45,599 nt of DNA from Rummeliibacillus stabekisii (GTDB lineage Bacteria; Bacillota; Bacilli; Bacillales_A; Planococcaceae), in the NCBI RefSeq assembly GCF_007988965.1, contig NZ_BJVD01000016.1, forward strand, positions 1 through 45,599. Direction: 5' to 3'. Each line of letters begins with the position of its first letter. Positions within the stretch are counted from its first letter, which is position 1. Below the pieces are notes generated by a model that saw nothing but the letters and a program-made list of their open reading frames with translations, made no database searches and was not told the DNA's origin. The translations under genes and the position numbers were made by a program. Below, in pieces: positions 10,816-20,535 of this stretch.

Positions 10816-10852
10816 GAGCTTCCTTATCGATTGATGATAAGGGAGCTTTTTT
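10816..10852 (+). terminator. Terminator after the SH3b-3D gene
   Basis: A 13-bp stem with two G-U pairs (10816-10828 with 10836-10848), a 7-base loop and a six-T tail. Confidence 0.88.
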
Positions 10853-10982
10853 GTGTCTAATTGAATCTTCATGGATAGTTTTGTATATGCTTATAACCAA
10901 AGATCCCGTAGAAACTGTACAAACTATACAATAACCAATAAAATAAACAAAGGAACTTCGAAGAAAAGAGGACTTATAATCC

Positions 10983-12423
<1,441 letters not shown>

Positions 12424-12471
12424 CCACTATATTGATATAATGATAAAAAATATTTTTTTATAAAAAATTTA

Positions 12472-12500
12472 TTGACAACGTTTTAACAGATTGATAAAAT
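12472..12500 (+). promoter_or_regulatory. veg promoter 1 (sigma-A)
   Basis: TTGACA (12472-12477), 17-base spacer, TAAAAT (12495-12500). A- and T-tracts upstream (about 12440-12470) could act as an UP element. Confidence 0.75.
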
Positions 12501-12512
12501 ATAAATTTTATG

Positions 12513-12541
12513 TTGACAATATTTCAGACATTTTGTATAAT
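12513..12541 (+). promoter_or_regulatory. veg promoter 2 (sigma-A, full consensus)
   Basis: TTGACA (12513-12518), 17-base spacer, TATAAT (12536-12541): a perfect consensus promoter. Tandem strong promoters are also known for B. subtilis veg. Confidence 0.92.
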
Positions 12542-12566
12542 GGTTATTAGTGAGGTGTAAGCGAAA

Positions 12567-12833
12567 ATGCCAAAAACTTTAGCCGACATTAAAAAGTCGT
12601 TAGATTGTCATTTGGGTAGACGTTTGCAATTAAAAGCAAACGGTGGTCGCAAGAAAACGATTGAGCGCGCTGGAATATTACGTGAAACATATCGCGCAGT
12701 ATTTGTAGTTGATCTTGATCAAGACGATAACGCGATTGAGCGTGTGTCTTACAGCTACACAGATATTTTAACAGAAGCAGTAGAAATAACATTTGATGAT
12801 GAGGTTGCAACAGGTGTTGCTGCAGCTAAATAA
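12567..12833 (+). CDS. veg: Veg protein
   Basis: An 88-residue protein of the VEG family; in B. subtilis Veg stimulates biofilm gene expression through SinR. The sequence begins [19 protein letters not shown] and contains the conserved [20 protein letters not shown] and ETYRAVFVV segments, a compact beta fold by family knowledge. GAGGTG lies 9 bases before the ATG. It stands alone between strong tandem promoters and a terminator, consistent with high constitutive expression. Confidence 0.95.
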   Translation: MPKTLADIKKSLDCHLGRRLQLKANGGRKKTIERAGILRETYRAVFVVDLDQDDNAIERVSYSYTDILTEAVEITFDDEVATGVAAAK

Positions 12834-12868
12834 GCAAACAGAACTATAAACCAAAGCATTTTGTACAG

Positions 12869-12917
12869 CACTCTAGAAACACTCTGGCATACAGAGAATG
12901 TTTCTAGAGTGTTTTTT
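12869..12917 (+). terminator. Terminator after veg
   Basis: A long stem: CACTCTAGAAACA (12869-12881) with TGTTTCTAGAGTG (12899-12911), plus CTCTG/CAGAG inside. Six Ts follow. Confidence 0.92.
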
Positions 12918-12935
12918 ATATTGTTGGTTATACTA
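12907..12935 (+). promoter_or_regulatory. Candidate sigma-G promoter of sspF
   Basis: GAGTG (12907-12911), 17-base spacer, TATACTA (12929-12935). Each half has one mismatch to the sigma-G consensus (GHATR, CATnnTA). It overlaps the veg terminator. Confidence 0.35.
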
Positions 12936-12966
12936 AAAGCCCAGGCGTTAAAGGGAGGAATTTCGT

Positions 12967-13146
12967 ATGGCGAGAAAGTCAATTATGTCCGAACAGTTGA
13001 AAATAGAAATCGCAAAAGAATTAGGCTTTTACGATACGGTTCAACGTGAAGGATGGGGCGGAATCAAAGCGCGAGATGCCGGAAATATGGTGAAGAGGGC
13101 TATTGAAATGGCGAAAGAGTCTTTAGCAGACGGCCAAAAGCAGTAA
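12967..13146 (+). CDS. sspF: Small acid-soluble spore protein SspF (alpha/beta-type-like)
   Basis: A 59-residue DNA-binding spore protein of the SspF branch of the SASP family. Its sequence contains [20 protein letters not shown] and [14 protein letters not shown], matching the two conserved SASP segments. GGGAGGA lies 8 bases before the ATG. It should be made in the forespore under sigma-G and coat spore DNA. Order veg-sspF-ispE is as in B. subtilis. Small genes like this are easily missed. Confidence 0.95.
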   Translation: MARKSIMSEQLKIEIAKELGFYDTVQREGWGGIKARDAGNMVKRAIEMAKESLADGQKQ

Positions 13147-13186
13147 ATATTTTCACGTATATTAACAAATAGACGCACTGGAAAAG

Positions 13187-13221
13187 GCAGTTCTTCCTAA
13201 ATGATAGGAAGGCTGCTTTTT
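13187..13221 (+). terminator. Terminator after sspF
   Basis: CTTCCTA (13193-13199) pairs with TAGGAAG (13205-13211), extended by GCAG/CTGC across a bulge, then five Ts. Confidence 0.75.
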
Positions 13222-13266
13222 GTTTTATCCCACGTATCAAGCGAATGGCTCATCAAACATAACCTG

Positions 13267-13275
13267 TGGTAAAAT
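13267..13275 (+). promoter_or_regulatory. Extended -10 promoter for ispE operon
   Basis: TGGTAAAAT (13267-13275) matches an extended -10 with one change from TATAAT. No good -35 is visible. Confidence 0.5.
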
Positions 13276-13337
13276 AGTGTGAAGTAGACAAAGAACGGAG
13301 ATTGCTTCTTCTTTTATATTTGAAAGGAGGCGGAGGT

Positions 13338-14204
13338 ATGCTTTATGTAAAAGCACCTGCCAAAATAAATTTAACGCTGGATGTACTATACAAAAGGAAA
13401 GACGGCTACCATGAGGTTGAAATGATTATGACGACTGTGGACTTAGCAGATCGCGTCGGTTTATCAAAACGGAGTGATGGGCAAATCCATATACATTCAA
13501 GTAGCACCTTTGTGCCGGATGACCAACGAAATTTGGCATATCAAGCGGCCAAGCTATTACAAGATACATACGGAGTCAAAGATGGTGTCTCCATTTCTAT
13601 TGATAAGCAGATTCCAGTAGCTGCTGGTCTAGCAGGAGGAAGCAGTGATGCTGCTGCAACATTAAAAGGGTTGAATACTCTTTGGAATTTAGGGTTAACC
13701 ATTGATCAATTGGCAGAATTAGGAGCAGAAATTGGATCAGATGTTTCTTTCTGTGTATACGGTGGAACCGCTATAGCCACAGGCAGAGGCGAAAAGATCA
13801 AGCATATCGCAACTCCACCTGCATGTTGGGTAATACTGGCAAAGCCTGCGATTGGCGTTTCAACAGCAGCAGTGTATGGCGGTCTAGATATGAATAAGGT
13901 CGAACATCCAGACACACAACAAATGGTACAAGCTATTGAAGACAAAGATTATTCTCGATTATGCAACAGCGTTGGAAATGTTTTGGAGAGCGTAACATTA
14001 GAACTTTATCCCGAGGTATCCATTATTAAAGAGCAAATGAATAGATTTGGGGCAGATGCCGTATTAATGAGTGGCAGTGGGCCAACAGTTTTTGGCTTAG
14101 TTCAAAATAAAGCACGGGTGAGTCGCATCGTTAATGGCCTGAGAGGCTTTTGCGATGAAGTATATGCAGTGCGTTTAATTGGTGAAAGAGATGCACTTGC
14201 TTAA
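13338..14204 (+). CDS. ispE: 4-diphosphocytidyl-2-C-methyl-D-erythritol kinase
   Basis: GHMP kinase of the MEP isoprenoid pathway, phosphorylating CDP-ME. The 288-residue product has the substrate motif KAPAKINL at the N-terminus, the ATP loop [14 protein letters not shown] (about 93-106), and the C-terminal [11 protein letters not shown]. The frame opens at a TTG (13302), but AAGGAGG (13324-13330) is 7 bases before the ATG at 13338, which gives the family start. It leads the unit ispE-purR-ridA. Confidence 0.95.
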   Translation: MLYVKAPAKINLTLDVLYKRKDGYHEVEMIMTTVDLADRVGLSKRSDGQIHIHSSSTFVPDDQRNLAYQAAKLLQDTYGVKDGVSISIDKQIPVAAGLAGGSSDAAATLKGLNTLWNLGLTIDQLAELGAEIGSDVSFCVYGGTAIATGRGEKIKHIATPPACWVILAKPAIGVSTAAVYGGLDMNKVEHPDTQQMVQAIEDKDYSRLCNSVGNVLESVTLELYPEVSIIKEQMNRFGADAVLMSGSGPTVFGLVQNKARVSRIVNGLRGFCDEVYAVRLIGERDALA

Positions 14205-14261
14205 AGACGCATAATTGTGGTATTTTTTGATTAAAACATTCGGGTAAAAGGAGAGGGTGCT

Positions 14262-15095
14262 ATGAAATGGAAGCGCAGTGAGCGTCTTGTTGATATGACG
14301 CATTATTTATTGGAGCATCCACAAAAGCTAATCCCCCTTACTTTTTTTTCAGAGTTATATCAATCTGCTAAATCCTCCATTAGTGAGGATTTGACGATTG
14401 TAAAAGATACATTTGAAGAAAGAGGAATTGGGGTTTTAGTGACAGTTCCCGGAGCAGCAGGCGGGGTCAAATATATACCCAAGGTGTCTGAGAATGTAGT
14501 CAAAGAGGTAATTGACGAATTAATAAGTGAGTTAGGCCATTCCGACCGTCTATTACCAGGCGGCTATTTATTTATGACGGATTTACTTGGCAATCCCGAA
14601 TTAATGAATAGAGTAGGGAAAGTATTTGCATCAGCTTTTTGTAGCCAGGAAATAGATGTCATTATGACAGTTGCGACTAAGGGAATTTCGATAGCTCATG
14701 CCATTGCAAGACACTTAAACGTACCGGTCGTAGTCGTGCGCAGAGATAACAAAGTAACCGAAGGCTCAACTGTCAGCATTAACTATGTTTCAGGCTCATC
14801 ACGCCGCATTGAAACGATGGTTTTATCAAAACGTAGTATGAAAAGCGGTCAAAGAGTGCTTGTTACAGACGACTTCATGAAAGTCGGCGGCACGATGAAT
14901 GGCATGAAAAACCTGATTGAAGAGTTTGATTGCACACTAGCAGGAATGGCTGTACTAGTAGAGGCCGCACATACAGATGAACGTTTAGTCGACAATTATT
15001 ACTCTTTAGTAAAGTTAAAAGAAGTAAATGAAAAAGACCGTACGATCAAATTAGAAGAAGGCAACTATTTTTCGAAAGGCGGATATGACAGATGA
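14262..15095 (+). CDS. purR: Pur operon repressor PurR
   Basis: Represses purine synthesis genes in Gram-positives, with repression relieved by PRPP. The 277-residue product has an N-terminal winged helix ([20 protein letters not shown], then [13 protein letters not shown]) and a C-terminal type I phosphoribosyltransferase domain with the PRPP loop [11 protein letters not shown] (D203, D204). GGAGAGG precedes the ATG. The stop overlaps the start of ridA (ATGA), indicating coupling. hpt and prs elsewhere in the window link to the same purine/PRPP metabolism. Confidence 0.96.
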   Translation: MKWKRSERLVDMTHYLLEHPQKLIPLTFFSELYQSAKSSISEDLTIVKDTFEERGIGVLVTVPGAAGGVKYIPKVSENVVKEVIDELISELGHSDRLLPGGYLFMTDLLGNPELMNRVGKVFASAFCSQEIDVIMTVATKGISIAHAIARHLNVPVVVVRRDNKVTEGSTVSINYVSGSSRRIETMVLSKRSMKSGQRVLVTDDFMKVGGTMNGMKNLIEEFDCTLAGMAVLVEAAHTDERLVDNYYSLVKLKEVNEKDRTIKLEEGNYFSKGGYDR

Positions 15096-15463
15096 AAGTA
15101 ATCTCAACAAAAAATGCTCCAGCAGCAATTGGACCATATGTCCAAGGAATGGTAGTCAACAATACTTTTTACAGTTCAGGCCAAATTCCGTTAACAGCGG
15201 AAGGGGAATTTGTTGGTGGAGATATTACGGAGCAAACAAATCAAGTATTCGAAAACGTCAAAGCCGTTTTGGCTGAAGCAGGTTCTTCACTAAACCAAGT
15301 GATTAAAACGACAGTCTTTTTAACTGATATGGAAGACTTTGCAGTAATGAATGAAATCTATGCCGAATATTTTGGCGCACATAAACCAGCTCGCACAACA
15401 GTGGAAGTATCAAAACTGCCAAAAGATGCAAAAGTTGAAATCGAAGTAATTGCTTTAGTATAA
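15092..15463 (+). CDS. ridA: RidA family reactive enamine/imine deaminase (YabJ)
   Basis: Hydrolyses reactive 2-aminoacrylate and related imines; B. subtilis YabJ has been linked to purR function. The 123-residue product has the family signatures [17 protein letters not shown] and a C-terminal [20 protein letters not shown] with the conserved catalytic-site Arg. The ATG at 15092 overlaps the purR stop codon by four bases; AAGGCGG is the probable ribosome site. A terminator closes the operon. Confidence 0.95.
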   Translation: MKVISTKNAPAAIGPYVQGMVVNNTFYSSGQIPLTAEGEFVGGDITEQTNQVFENVKAVLAEAGSSLNQVIKTTVFLTDMEDFAVMNEIYAEYFGAHKPARTTVEVSKLPKDAKVEIEVIALV

Positions 15464-15466
15464 AAC

Positions 15467-15496
15467 AAAAGGCCATGATATTGTGGCCTTTTTATT
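15467..15496 (+). terminator. Terminator after ridA
   Basis: AAAAGGCCA (15467-15475) pairs with TGGCCTTTT (15484-15492), followed by more Ts. Confidence 0.85.
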
Positions 15497-15497
15497 T

Positions 15498-15573
15498 TGT
15501 TTAAAATAATATTTTAAATTTTATAAAAATTTTTTATAATAAAGAAGGGATTAGCTCTCTGCTTATAGAATTA
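15498..15573 (+). promoter_or_regulatory. Sigma-H promoter and AT box of spoVG
   Basis: AAGGGATT (about 15545-15552) and ATAGAATTA (15565-15573) fit sigma-H; GGGA and GAAT are separated by 17 bases, the same distance I recall for B. subtilis spoVG. One base of the -35 differs from AGGA. The preceding 45 bases are almost pure A and T, like the upstream AT box bound by AbrB in B. subtilis. Confidence 0.7.
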
Positions 15574-15622
15574 GGATGTTAATAGATTCTATCTAACAAC
15601 TAAGATGAGAGGTGGTGAGAAA

Positions 15623-15913
15623 ATGGAAGTAACTGATGTAAGACTTCGCCGTGTAGAGACTGATGGCCGCATGCGCGCCATTGCTTCCATCACACTGGAC
15701 AACGAATTCGTTGTGCATGATATACGTGTGATTGATGGGAATGCTGGATTATTTGTAGCGATGCCAAGCAAAAGAACGCCAGACGGAGAGTTCCGAGATA
15801 TTGCCCATCCAATCAATTCTGGCACACGATCTAAGATTCAAGAATCTGTATTGCATGCTTATGCCAATAGCCACGAAGATGAATTTTTGGTGCTAGAGGA
15901 AGAGAAAGTTTAA
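15623..15913 (+). CDS. spoVG: SpoVG, septation and sporulation regulator
   Basis: A 96-residue conserved nucleic-acid-binding protein needed for normal spore cortex formation and involved in division control. The sequence runs [20 protein letters not shown], then [20 protein letters not shown] and [15 protein letters not shown]. The frame is open from 15605, but AGGTGGTG (15610-15617) places the start at ATG 15623, matching the family. An upstream sigma-H promoter with an AT-rich box suggests repression by AbrB during growth and activation at the transition to stationary phase. Confidence 0.96.
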   Translation: MEVTDVRLRRVETDGRMRAIASITLDNEFVVHDIRVIDGNAGLFVAMPSKRTPDGEFRDIAHPINSGTRSKIQESVLHAYANSHEDEFLVLEEEKV

Positions 15914-15929
15914 TAGCGAAAGAAGCCAA

Positions 15930-15960
15930 GGGCCAATTCTTATTGAATAGGCTCTTTTTT
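15930..15960 (+). terminator. Terminator after spoVG
   Basis: GGGCC-A-ATTC (15930-15939) pairs with GAAT-A-GGCTC (15945-15954) around one A-A mismatch; six Ts follow. Confidence 0.82.
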
Positions 15961-16145
15961 ATGTTGAAATTTCCTTTTATGTAAGGATTATTAATCTAAC
16001 CTGCATATATAGTCTATTACCACATATTTCTCTTAATAAAACCTCCCATAATAGAATTAAAAGAGTTATGATAAAGAGGAAGAACTTTTTAGAAAAAGAA
16101 TTATATAATAAATGGTTTCTTAATGATTTGTCAAGTCGTAATGTC

Positions 16146-16174
16146 TTGAAAATATGTTAAGTTTGCTTTATAGT
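16146..16174 (+). promoter_or_regulatory. Sigma-A promoter of glmU-prs
   Basis: TTGAAA (16146-16151), 17-base spacer, TATAGT (16169-16174). Confidence 0.7.
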
Positions 16175-16214
16175 CAAAAGAGAAAAAATCTGTTTGACTG
16201 GAGGACTTGTAAGT

Positions 16215-17579
16215 ATGACCAATATTTATGCCGTAATCTTGGCTGCTGGCCAAGGCACACGTATGAAGTCCAATTTATATAAAGTTCTTCATCCTGTTTG
16301 CGGAAAACCAATGGTAGAGCATGTGGTAGATAATATTCAACAGTTGGATGCCAGCCGTATCGTTACAGTGGTAGGACACGGTGCAGAAAAAGTGCAAGAA
16401 CAATTAAATGATCGCAGTGAATATGTTCTGCAAAAAGAGCAGCTTGGCACTGCGCATGCTGTTCAACAAACAGAATCTTTGCTTCAAGATTTAGATGGCA
16501 CAACGCTGGTAATTTGTGGTGATACACCACTTATACGTCCAGAAACAATGAAAGCTCTCTATGAACATCATGAAGCAAATAAAGCAAAAGCGACAATTTT
16601 GACAGCTATAGCTGAAGACCCTACAGGTTATGGACGTATTTTACGTAGCAGCGATGGCAAGGTTGCACAGATTGTTGAGCAAAAAGACGCAACAAAAGAA
16701 CAACAAGAAGTGACGGAAATCAATACAGGCACATATTGTTTTGATAATAAAGCGCTTTTTGAAGCTTTGAAAGAAGTAAAAAATGACAATGCACAAGGCG
16801 AATATTATTTGCCAGATGTGATTGAAATCTTACAAAGTCGCGGAGAAATTGTAGAAGCTTACGTGACTAAAGAATTTTCGGAAACACTAGGTGTTAATGA
16901 TCGAGTAGCATTAGCACAAGCTGAAAGAATTATGCAATCTCGCATTAATAAGAAACATATGCAAAATGGTGTAACAATCATTAATCCAGACAATACTTAT
17001 ATTAGTGCTGAAGCTGTAATAGGCCGTGATACGGTGATTCAACCAGGAACGATGATTGAAGGCCCTTCTACTATTGGCGAAAATTGTCTTATTGGGTTGA
17101 ATAGCCAAATCCGAAATAGCCAAATAGGCAACCGTACAAAGATTGATCATTCTGTCATAGAAGACAGTCGGATTGATGATGATGTAGCAGTTGGCCCTTA
17201 TGCACACATTCGTCCTGCAACGCACATTATGGATCGCGCTAAAGTCGGCAACTTTGTCGAATTGAAAAAGACAACGCTTGGCGAAGGAAGCAAGGCATCG
17301 CATCTTACATATCTAGGCGATTCCACAATCGGCGCAGATGTAAATATTGGATGCGGTACTATTACAGTCAACTATGATGGCAAAAATAAATACGAGACGA
17401 TTATTGAAGACAATGCATTTGTTGGCTGCAACGCCAATTTAATCGCACCGGTTACTGTCGGCAAGAATGCATTTGTTGCTGCAGGTTCAACCATTACGAA
17501 AAATGTACCAGAAAACGCCCTTGCTATAGGACGTACAAGACAAGAGAACAAAGAAAACTATGTTAACAAATTAAAATAA
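16215..17579 (+). CDS. glmU: Bifunctional GlcNAc-1-P uridyltransferase/GlcN-1-P acetyltransferase
   Basis: Makes UDP-GlcNAc for peptidoglycan in two steps. The 454-residue product has an N-terminal nucleotidyltransferase domain with [14 protein letters not shown] (residues 6-19) and CGDTPLI, and a C-terminal left-handed beta helix of hexapeptide repeats (about 250-440). The acetyltransferase site includes GNFVELKKT and NVGCG-like turns. TGGAGGA is 9 bases before ATG 16215; the TTG at 16194 that opens the frame is not needed. It forms an operon with prs, 24 bases downstream. Confidence 0.97.
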   Translation: MTNIYAVILAAGQGTRMKSNLYKVLHPVCGKPMVEHVVDNIQQLDASRIVTVVGHGAEKVQEQLNDRSEYVLQKEQLGTAHAVQQTESLLQDLDGTTLVICGDTPLIRPETMKALYEHHEANKAKATILTAIAEDPTGYGRILRSSDGKVAQIVEQKDATKEQQEVTEINTGTYCFDNKALFEALKEVKNDNAQGEYYLPDVIEILQSRGEIVEAYVTKEFSETLGVNDRVALAQAERIMQSRINKKHMQNGVTIINPDNTYISAEAVIGRDTVIQPGTMIEGPSTIGENCLIGLNSQIRNSQIGNRTKIDHSVIEDSRIDDDVAVGPYAHIRPATHIMDRAKVGNFVELKKTTLGEGSKASHLTYLGDSTIGADVNIGCGTITVNYDGKNKYETIIEDNAFVGCNANLIAPVTVGKNAFVAAGSTITKNVPENALAIGRTRQENKENYVNKLK

Positions 17580-17603
17580 TTAAAACATTAACAGGAGGCC
17601 AAC

Positions 17604-18563
17604 ATGCCGTATCAATATGCTAACTCAAATTTAAAAATCTTTTCATTAAATTCAAATGAACCACTTGCTGCTGCAATCGCAAAAGAAGTAGGTGTAGAGT
17701 TAGGGAAATGTTCAGTCAAACACTTTAGCGATGGAGAAATCCAAATCAATATTGAGGAAAGCATTCGTGGGAACGATGTGTTTATCGTTCAATCTACTTC
17801 AGCGCCAGTAAACGAAAACTTAATGGAATTGTTGATTATGATTGATGCGTTGAAACGTGCTTCTGCTCGCACAGTTAACGTCGTAATGCCTTATTACGGA
17901 TATGCACGCCAAGACCGTAAAGCGCGTTCACGTGAACCTATTACGGCAAAATTAGTGGCTAATCTATTAGAAACAGCAGGCGCAACACGCGTACTTGTTC
18001 TTGATTTGCACGCACCACAAATCCAAGGCTTCTTTGATATTTTAATTGACCACTTAATGGGTGTTCCTCTATTAGCGGATTACTTCAAGAAAAAAGGCTT
18101 TAATCCTGAAGACGTAGTTGTTGTTTCACCAGATCACGGTGGAGTAACACGAGCTCGTAAAATGGCAGAGCGTTTAAAAACACCAATTGCCATTATCGAT
18201 AAACGCCGTCCAAAGCCAAATGTAGCAGAAGTGATGAACATTGTAGGGAATGTAGAAGGAAAAATCTGCATTTTAATCGACGACATTATTGATACAGCAG
18301 GCACAATTACAATTGGTGCGGAAGCACTTGTCAAAAGCGGCGCTAAAGAAGTGTATGCATGTTGTACGCATCCTGTTCTTTCAGGTCCTGCAATTGACCG
18401 CATCGAAAATTCAGTAATCAAAGAATTAGTTGTAACCAATTCAATTCAGTTGCCAGAAGAAAAGAAAATTCCAAAAATCAAAGAATTATCTGTTGCGACA
18501 TTGTTGGCAGATGCAATCGTACGCATTTATGAGAATAAATCTGTAAGTAAATTATTTGATTAA
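17604..18563 (+). CDS. prs: Ribose-phosphate pyrophosphokinase
   Basis: Makes PRPP from ribose-5-phosphate and ATP, feeding purine, pyrimidine, histidine and NAD synthesis. The 319-residue protein has the flexible loop [18 protein letters not shown] (about 95-112), the [12 protein letters not shown] motif (from D134) and the PRPP loop [12 protein letters not shown] (D226, D227). AGGAGGCC precedes the ATG. It is the second gene of glmU-prs and is followed by a strong terminator. PRPP made here is also the effector of PurR encoded at 14.3 kb. Confidence 0.97.
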   Translation: MPYQYANSNLKIFSLNSNEPLAAAIAKEVGVELGKCSVKHFSDGEIQINIEESIRGNDVFIVQSTSAPVNENLMELLIMIDALKRASARTVNVVMPYYGYARQDRKARSREPITAKLVANLLETAGATRVLVLDLHAPQIQGFFDILIDHLMGVPLLADYFKKKGFNPEDVVVVSPDHGGVTRARKMAERLKTPIAIIDKRRPKPNVAEVMNIVGNVEGKICILIDDIIDTAGTITIGAEALVKSGAKEVYACCTHPVLSGPAIDRIENSVIKELVVTNSIQLPEEKKIPKIKELSVATLLADAIVRIYENKSVSKLFD

Positions 18564-18580
18564 TGTTTCGTAGTCTTTCC

Positions 18581-18615
18581 ATCCACATCCTATAGCTTAG
18601 GATGTGGATTTTTGT
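18581..18615 (+). terminator. Terminator after prs
   Basis: ATCCACATCC (18581-18590) pairs with GGATGTGGAT (18601-18610), with a T-tract after. Confidence 0.88.
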
Positions 18616-18624
18616 ATTTAATGG

Positions 18625-18650
18625 GTTTCGTTTATTTTTTGTAAGGGTAT
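18625..18650 (+). promoter_or_regulatory. Sigma-B promoter of ctc
   Basis: GTTTCG (18625-18630), 14-base spacer, GGGTAT (18645-18650). This fits the sigma-B consensus (GTTTAA, 12-14, GGGTAT) with a perfect -10. B. subtilis ctc is a classic sigma-B gene. Confidence 0.8.
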
Positions 18651-18693
18651 ATACATAAAGCATTAGTTATTTTGAGGAAGGGGACGAAAATCT

Positions 18694-19308
18694 ATGAGCA
18701 CTGTCATTCAAGCGAATTCACGTGAAACCGGACATCACTCCAATCTTACAAATCTTAGAAAAGAAGGGTATGTCCCAGGCGTAGTTTATGGCTTCCAAGT
18801 AGAATCAACACCCATTGCCGTTAGTGCAAGAGAACTCGAAAAAACATTAAGAGAAGACGGACGCAACGCCGTCATTACATTAGAAGTAGAAGACAAAAAT
18901 GTTCAAGCCGTTCTAAATGATATCCAAAAGGATAATTTAAAGGGCGATTATCTCCATATCGACTTTTTAGCTGTCAACATGTCTGATGCATTAGAAGTAG
19001 CTGTTCCGATTACGGTCGTTGGAGAATCCACAGGCGTTAAAGAGGGCGGTGTCTTGCAACAGCCAAATCGTGAGCTGACATTAAATGTGAAGCCTTCTGA
19101 TATACCTGAGAGCATCGAAGTAGATATTTCAGGGTTAGCCATTGGCGATACAATTACAATTAATGATATTCGGGATCAAGTCGAATTTGAGATTGTCGAT
19201 GATGATGAATTAACACTTGTGACAATTTCAGCACCAGTTTCAGCGGCTGAGCTAGAAACAGACACAGAAACAGAAGAACCTGTTGCAGATAATGGAGCAG
19301 ATGAATAA
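18694..19308 (+). CDS. ctc: General stress protein Ctc, ribosomal protein bL25 family
   Basis: A bL25/CTC protein that binds 5S rRNA in the large subunit under stress. The 204-residue product has an N-terminal bL25 domain (about 1-92; SNLTNLRKEGYVPGVVYG) and a C-terminal CTC/TL5 domain (about 95-185; LEVAVPITVVGESTGVKEGG), ending in an acidic Glu/Asp-rich tail. GGAAGGGGAC lies upstream of the ATG. A sigma-B promoter precedes it and a terminator follows, so it is a single stress-controlled gene. Confidence 0.95.
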   Translation: MSTVIQANSRETGHHSNLTNLRKEGYVPGVVYGFQVESTPIAVSARELEKTLREDGRNAVITLEVEDKNVQAVLNDIQKDNLKGDYLHIDFLAVNMSDALEVAVPITVVGESTGVKEGGVLQQPNRELTLNVKPSDIPESIEVDISGLAIGDTITINDIRDQVEFEIVDDDELTLVTISAPVSAAELETDTETEEPVADNGADE

Positions 19309-19319
19309 TATATACTATT

Positions 19320-19357
19320 AACCTTGTGCTTTCTTAATTGAAGGCGCAAGGTTTTTT
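19320..19357 (+). terminator. Terminator after ctc
   Basis: AACCTTGTGC (19320-19329) pairs with GCGCAAGGTT (19344-19353), one wobble pair, then Ts. Confidence 0.85.
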
Positions 19358-19612
19358 GAATTTAGGGATCAGAGAATATTTAATATATTTTCGTTGCCAT
19401 ATATGAAATAGTAATGATTTATTTTTGCTATTAATAGTATGCAACAAAAAAACTGCTTTCTCTTCGTGCTTATTGTACTTTTAAACTTGGTAAGGTATTT
19501 ATATATGCTAATATAACCTGTTTCTGTTATATTGGATTAAAGTGAATGAACCGCATCAAATAATGTTTATGTGATAAAATAACTGGGATTAGTAGTAAAG
19601 GAAGATGCAAAA
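19358..19612 (+). promoter_or_regulatory. ctc-pth intergenic region with extended -10 for pth
   Basis: TGATAAAAT (19572-19580) is an extended -10 motif 32 bases before pth; no clear -35. The rest of the region is AT-rich and shows no gene or strong hairpin. Confidence 0.45.
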
Positions 19613-20170
19613 ATGAAACTTGTGATTGGCCTAGGTAACCCAGGCAAAGAATATGAACATACGCTCCATAACGTTGGTTTTGATACGATTGATTTATTAG
19701 CGGAAAAATGGGGTATATCATTAAATCAACAAAAATTTAATGCAATTTATGGAACTGCACATCTTCCAGAAGGAAAAGTAATGGTGATGAAGCCACTTAC
19801 TTACATGAACCTTTCTGGTGAAGCGGTGCGTCCTTTAATGGATTATTTTGATATTGAGCTGGAAGACATTGTGGTCATCTATGATGATTTAGATTTAGAA
19901 AAGGGAAAATTGCGTTTGCGTCAAAAGGGTAGCGCAGGTGGCCATAACGGCATAAAGTCGTTAATCCAACACCTAGGCACACAAAATTTTAATCGTATTC
20001 GTATAGGAATTGATCGTCCACCTGTAGGAATGAAGGTAGTCAATTATGTTCTAAGCCACTATCAAAAAGAAGATTTGCCGACTATGGAAGATGCATTTAA
20101 AAATGCCGCAGAAGCTTGTAATTATTGGTTGACGAAGCCTTTTGTTGAAGTCATGAATAAGTTCAACTAA
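19613..20170 (+). CDS. pth: Peptidyl-tRNA hydrolase
   Basis: Releases tRNA from peptidyl-tRNAs that drop off the ribosome; essential. The 185-residue product has GLGNPGKEYEHTLHNVGF with catalytic His19 and Asn9, the MKPLTYMNLSG segment, and YDDLDLEKGKLRLRQKGS followed by AGGHNGIKSL with the conserved Asp. AAAGGAAG precedes the ATG. In B. subtilis it is also called spoVC. fin follows after 58 bases. Confidence 0.97.
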   Translation: MKLVIGLGNPGKEYEHTLHNVGFDTIDLLAEKWGISLNQQKFNAIYGTAHLPEGKVMVMKPLTYMNLSGEAVRPLMDYFDIELEDIVVIYDDLDLEKGKLRLRQKGSAGGHNGIKSLIQHLGTQNFNRIRIGIDRPPVGMKVVNYVLSHYQKEDLPTMEDAFKNAAEACNYWLTKPFVEVMNKFN

Positions 20171-20178
20171 TTCTTCAA

Positions 20179-20207
20179 GCATAAAAAACTGAAAGCTGTC
20201 TATACTT
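20179..20207 (+). promoter_or_regulatory. Candidate sigma-F promoter of fin
   Basis: GCATA (20179-20183) and GTCTATACTT (20198-20207), separated by 14 bases, resemble sigma-F elements (GYATA and GGnnAnAnTW) with one mismatch in the -10. B. subtilis fin is transcribed by sigma-F. Confidence 0.35.
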
Positions 20208-20228
20208 TTACTAAAGGGAGGCATGCTT

Positions 20229-20456
20229 ATGGCTATTCGTTACAAATGTCGTCATTGCAGTACGGAGATTGGTGTATTACCATTTGATTCTGATGATAGT
20301 ATTCGCAAACTGCATCAACTAAATGAAAAAGATGCCCAAGAATTTATCCGTCATGAGCAAAATGGCGATACGACCGTAGATAGTATATGTGAACACTGTG
20401 AAGATTCGCTAAAGAAATTCCCGAATTATCATGCATTAAAAAATTGGTTACAGTGA
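20229..20456 (+). CDS. fin: Anti-sigma-F factor Fin
   Basis: Fin (YabK) inhibits sigma-F in the forespore and helps the switch to sigma-G. The 75-residue product has two CxxC zinc knuckles, C7/C10 in YKCRHC and C54/C57 in ICEHC, joined by a helical region. The frame is open from ATG 20223, but AAAGGGAGG ends 7 bases before ATG 20229, which gives MAIRYKCRHC as in the family. It sits between pth and mfd as in B. subtilis. A hairpin with a T-tail follows. Confidence 0.92.
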   Translation: MAIRYKCRHCSTEIGVLPFDSDDSIRKLHQLNEKDAQEFIRHEQNGDTTVDSICEHCEDSLKKFPNYHALKNWLQ

Positions 20457-20459
20457 AAC

Positions 20460-20491
20460 GCTTTGGCGCTTTTTGCGTCCAAGGCCTTTTT
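20460..20491 (+). terminator. Terminator after fin
   Basis: GCTTTGGCGC (20460-20469) pairs with GCGTCCAAGGC (20475-20485) with one bulged T, a TTTTT loop and a T-tail. Confidence 0.65.
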
Positions 20492-20535
20492 CTGTATGTA
20501 CTATAAATAAAGTCCGAGAGAGAAGGGAGATTTGT

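Noticed and set aside
16911-17303. 130-residue minus-strand frame inside glmU
   Set aside because: Antisense to the hexapeptide-repeat region of glmU; no ribosome site or known motif.
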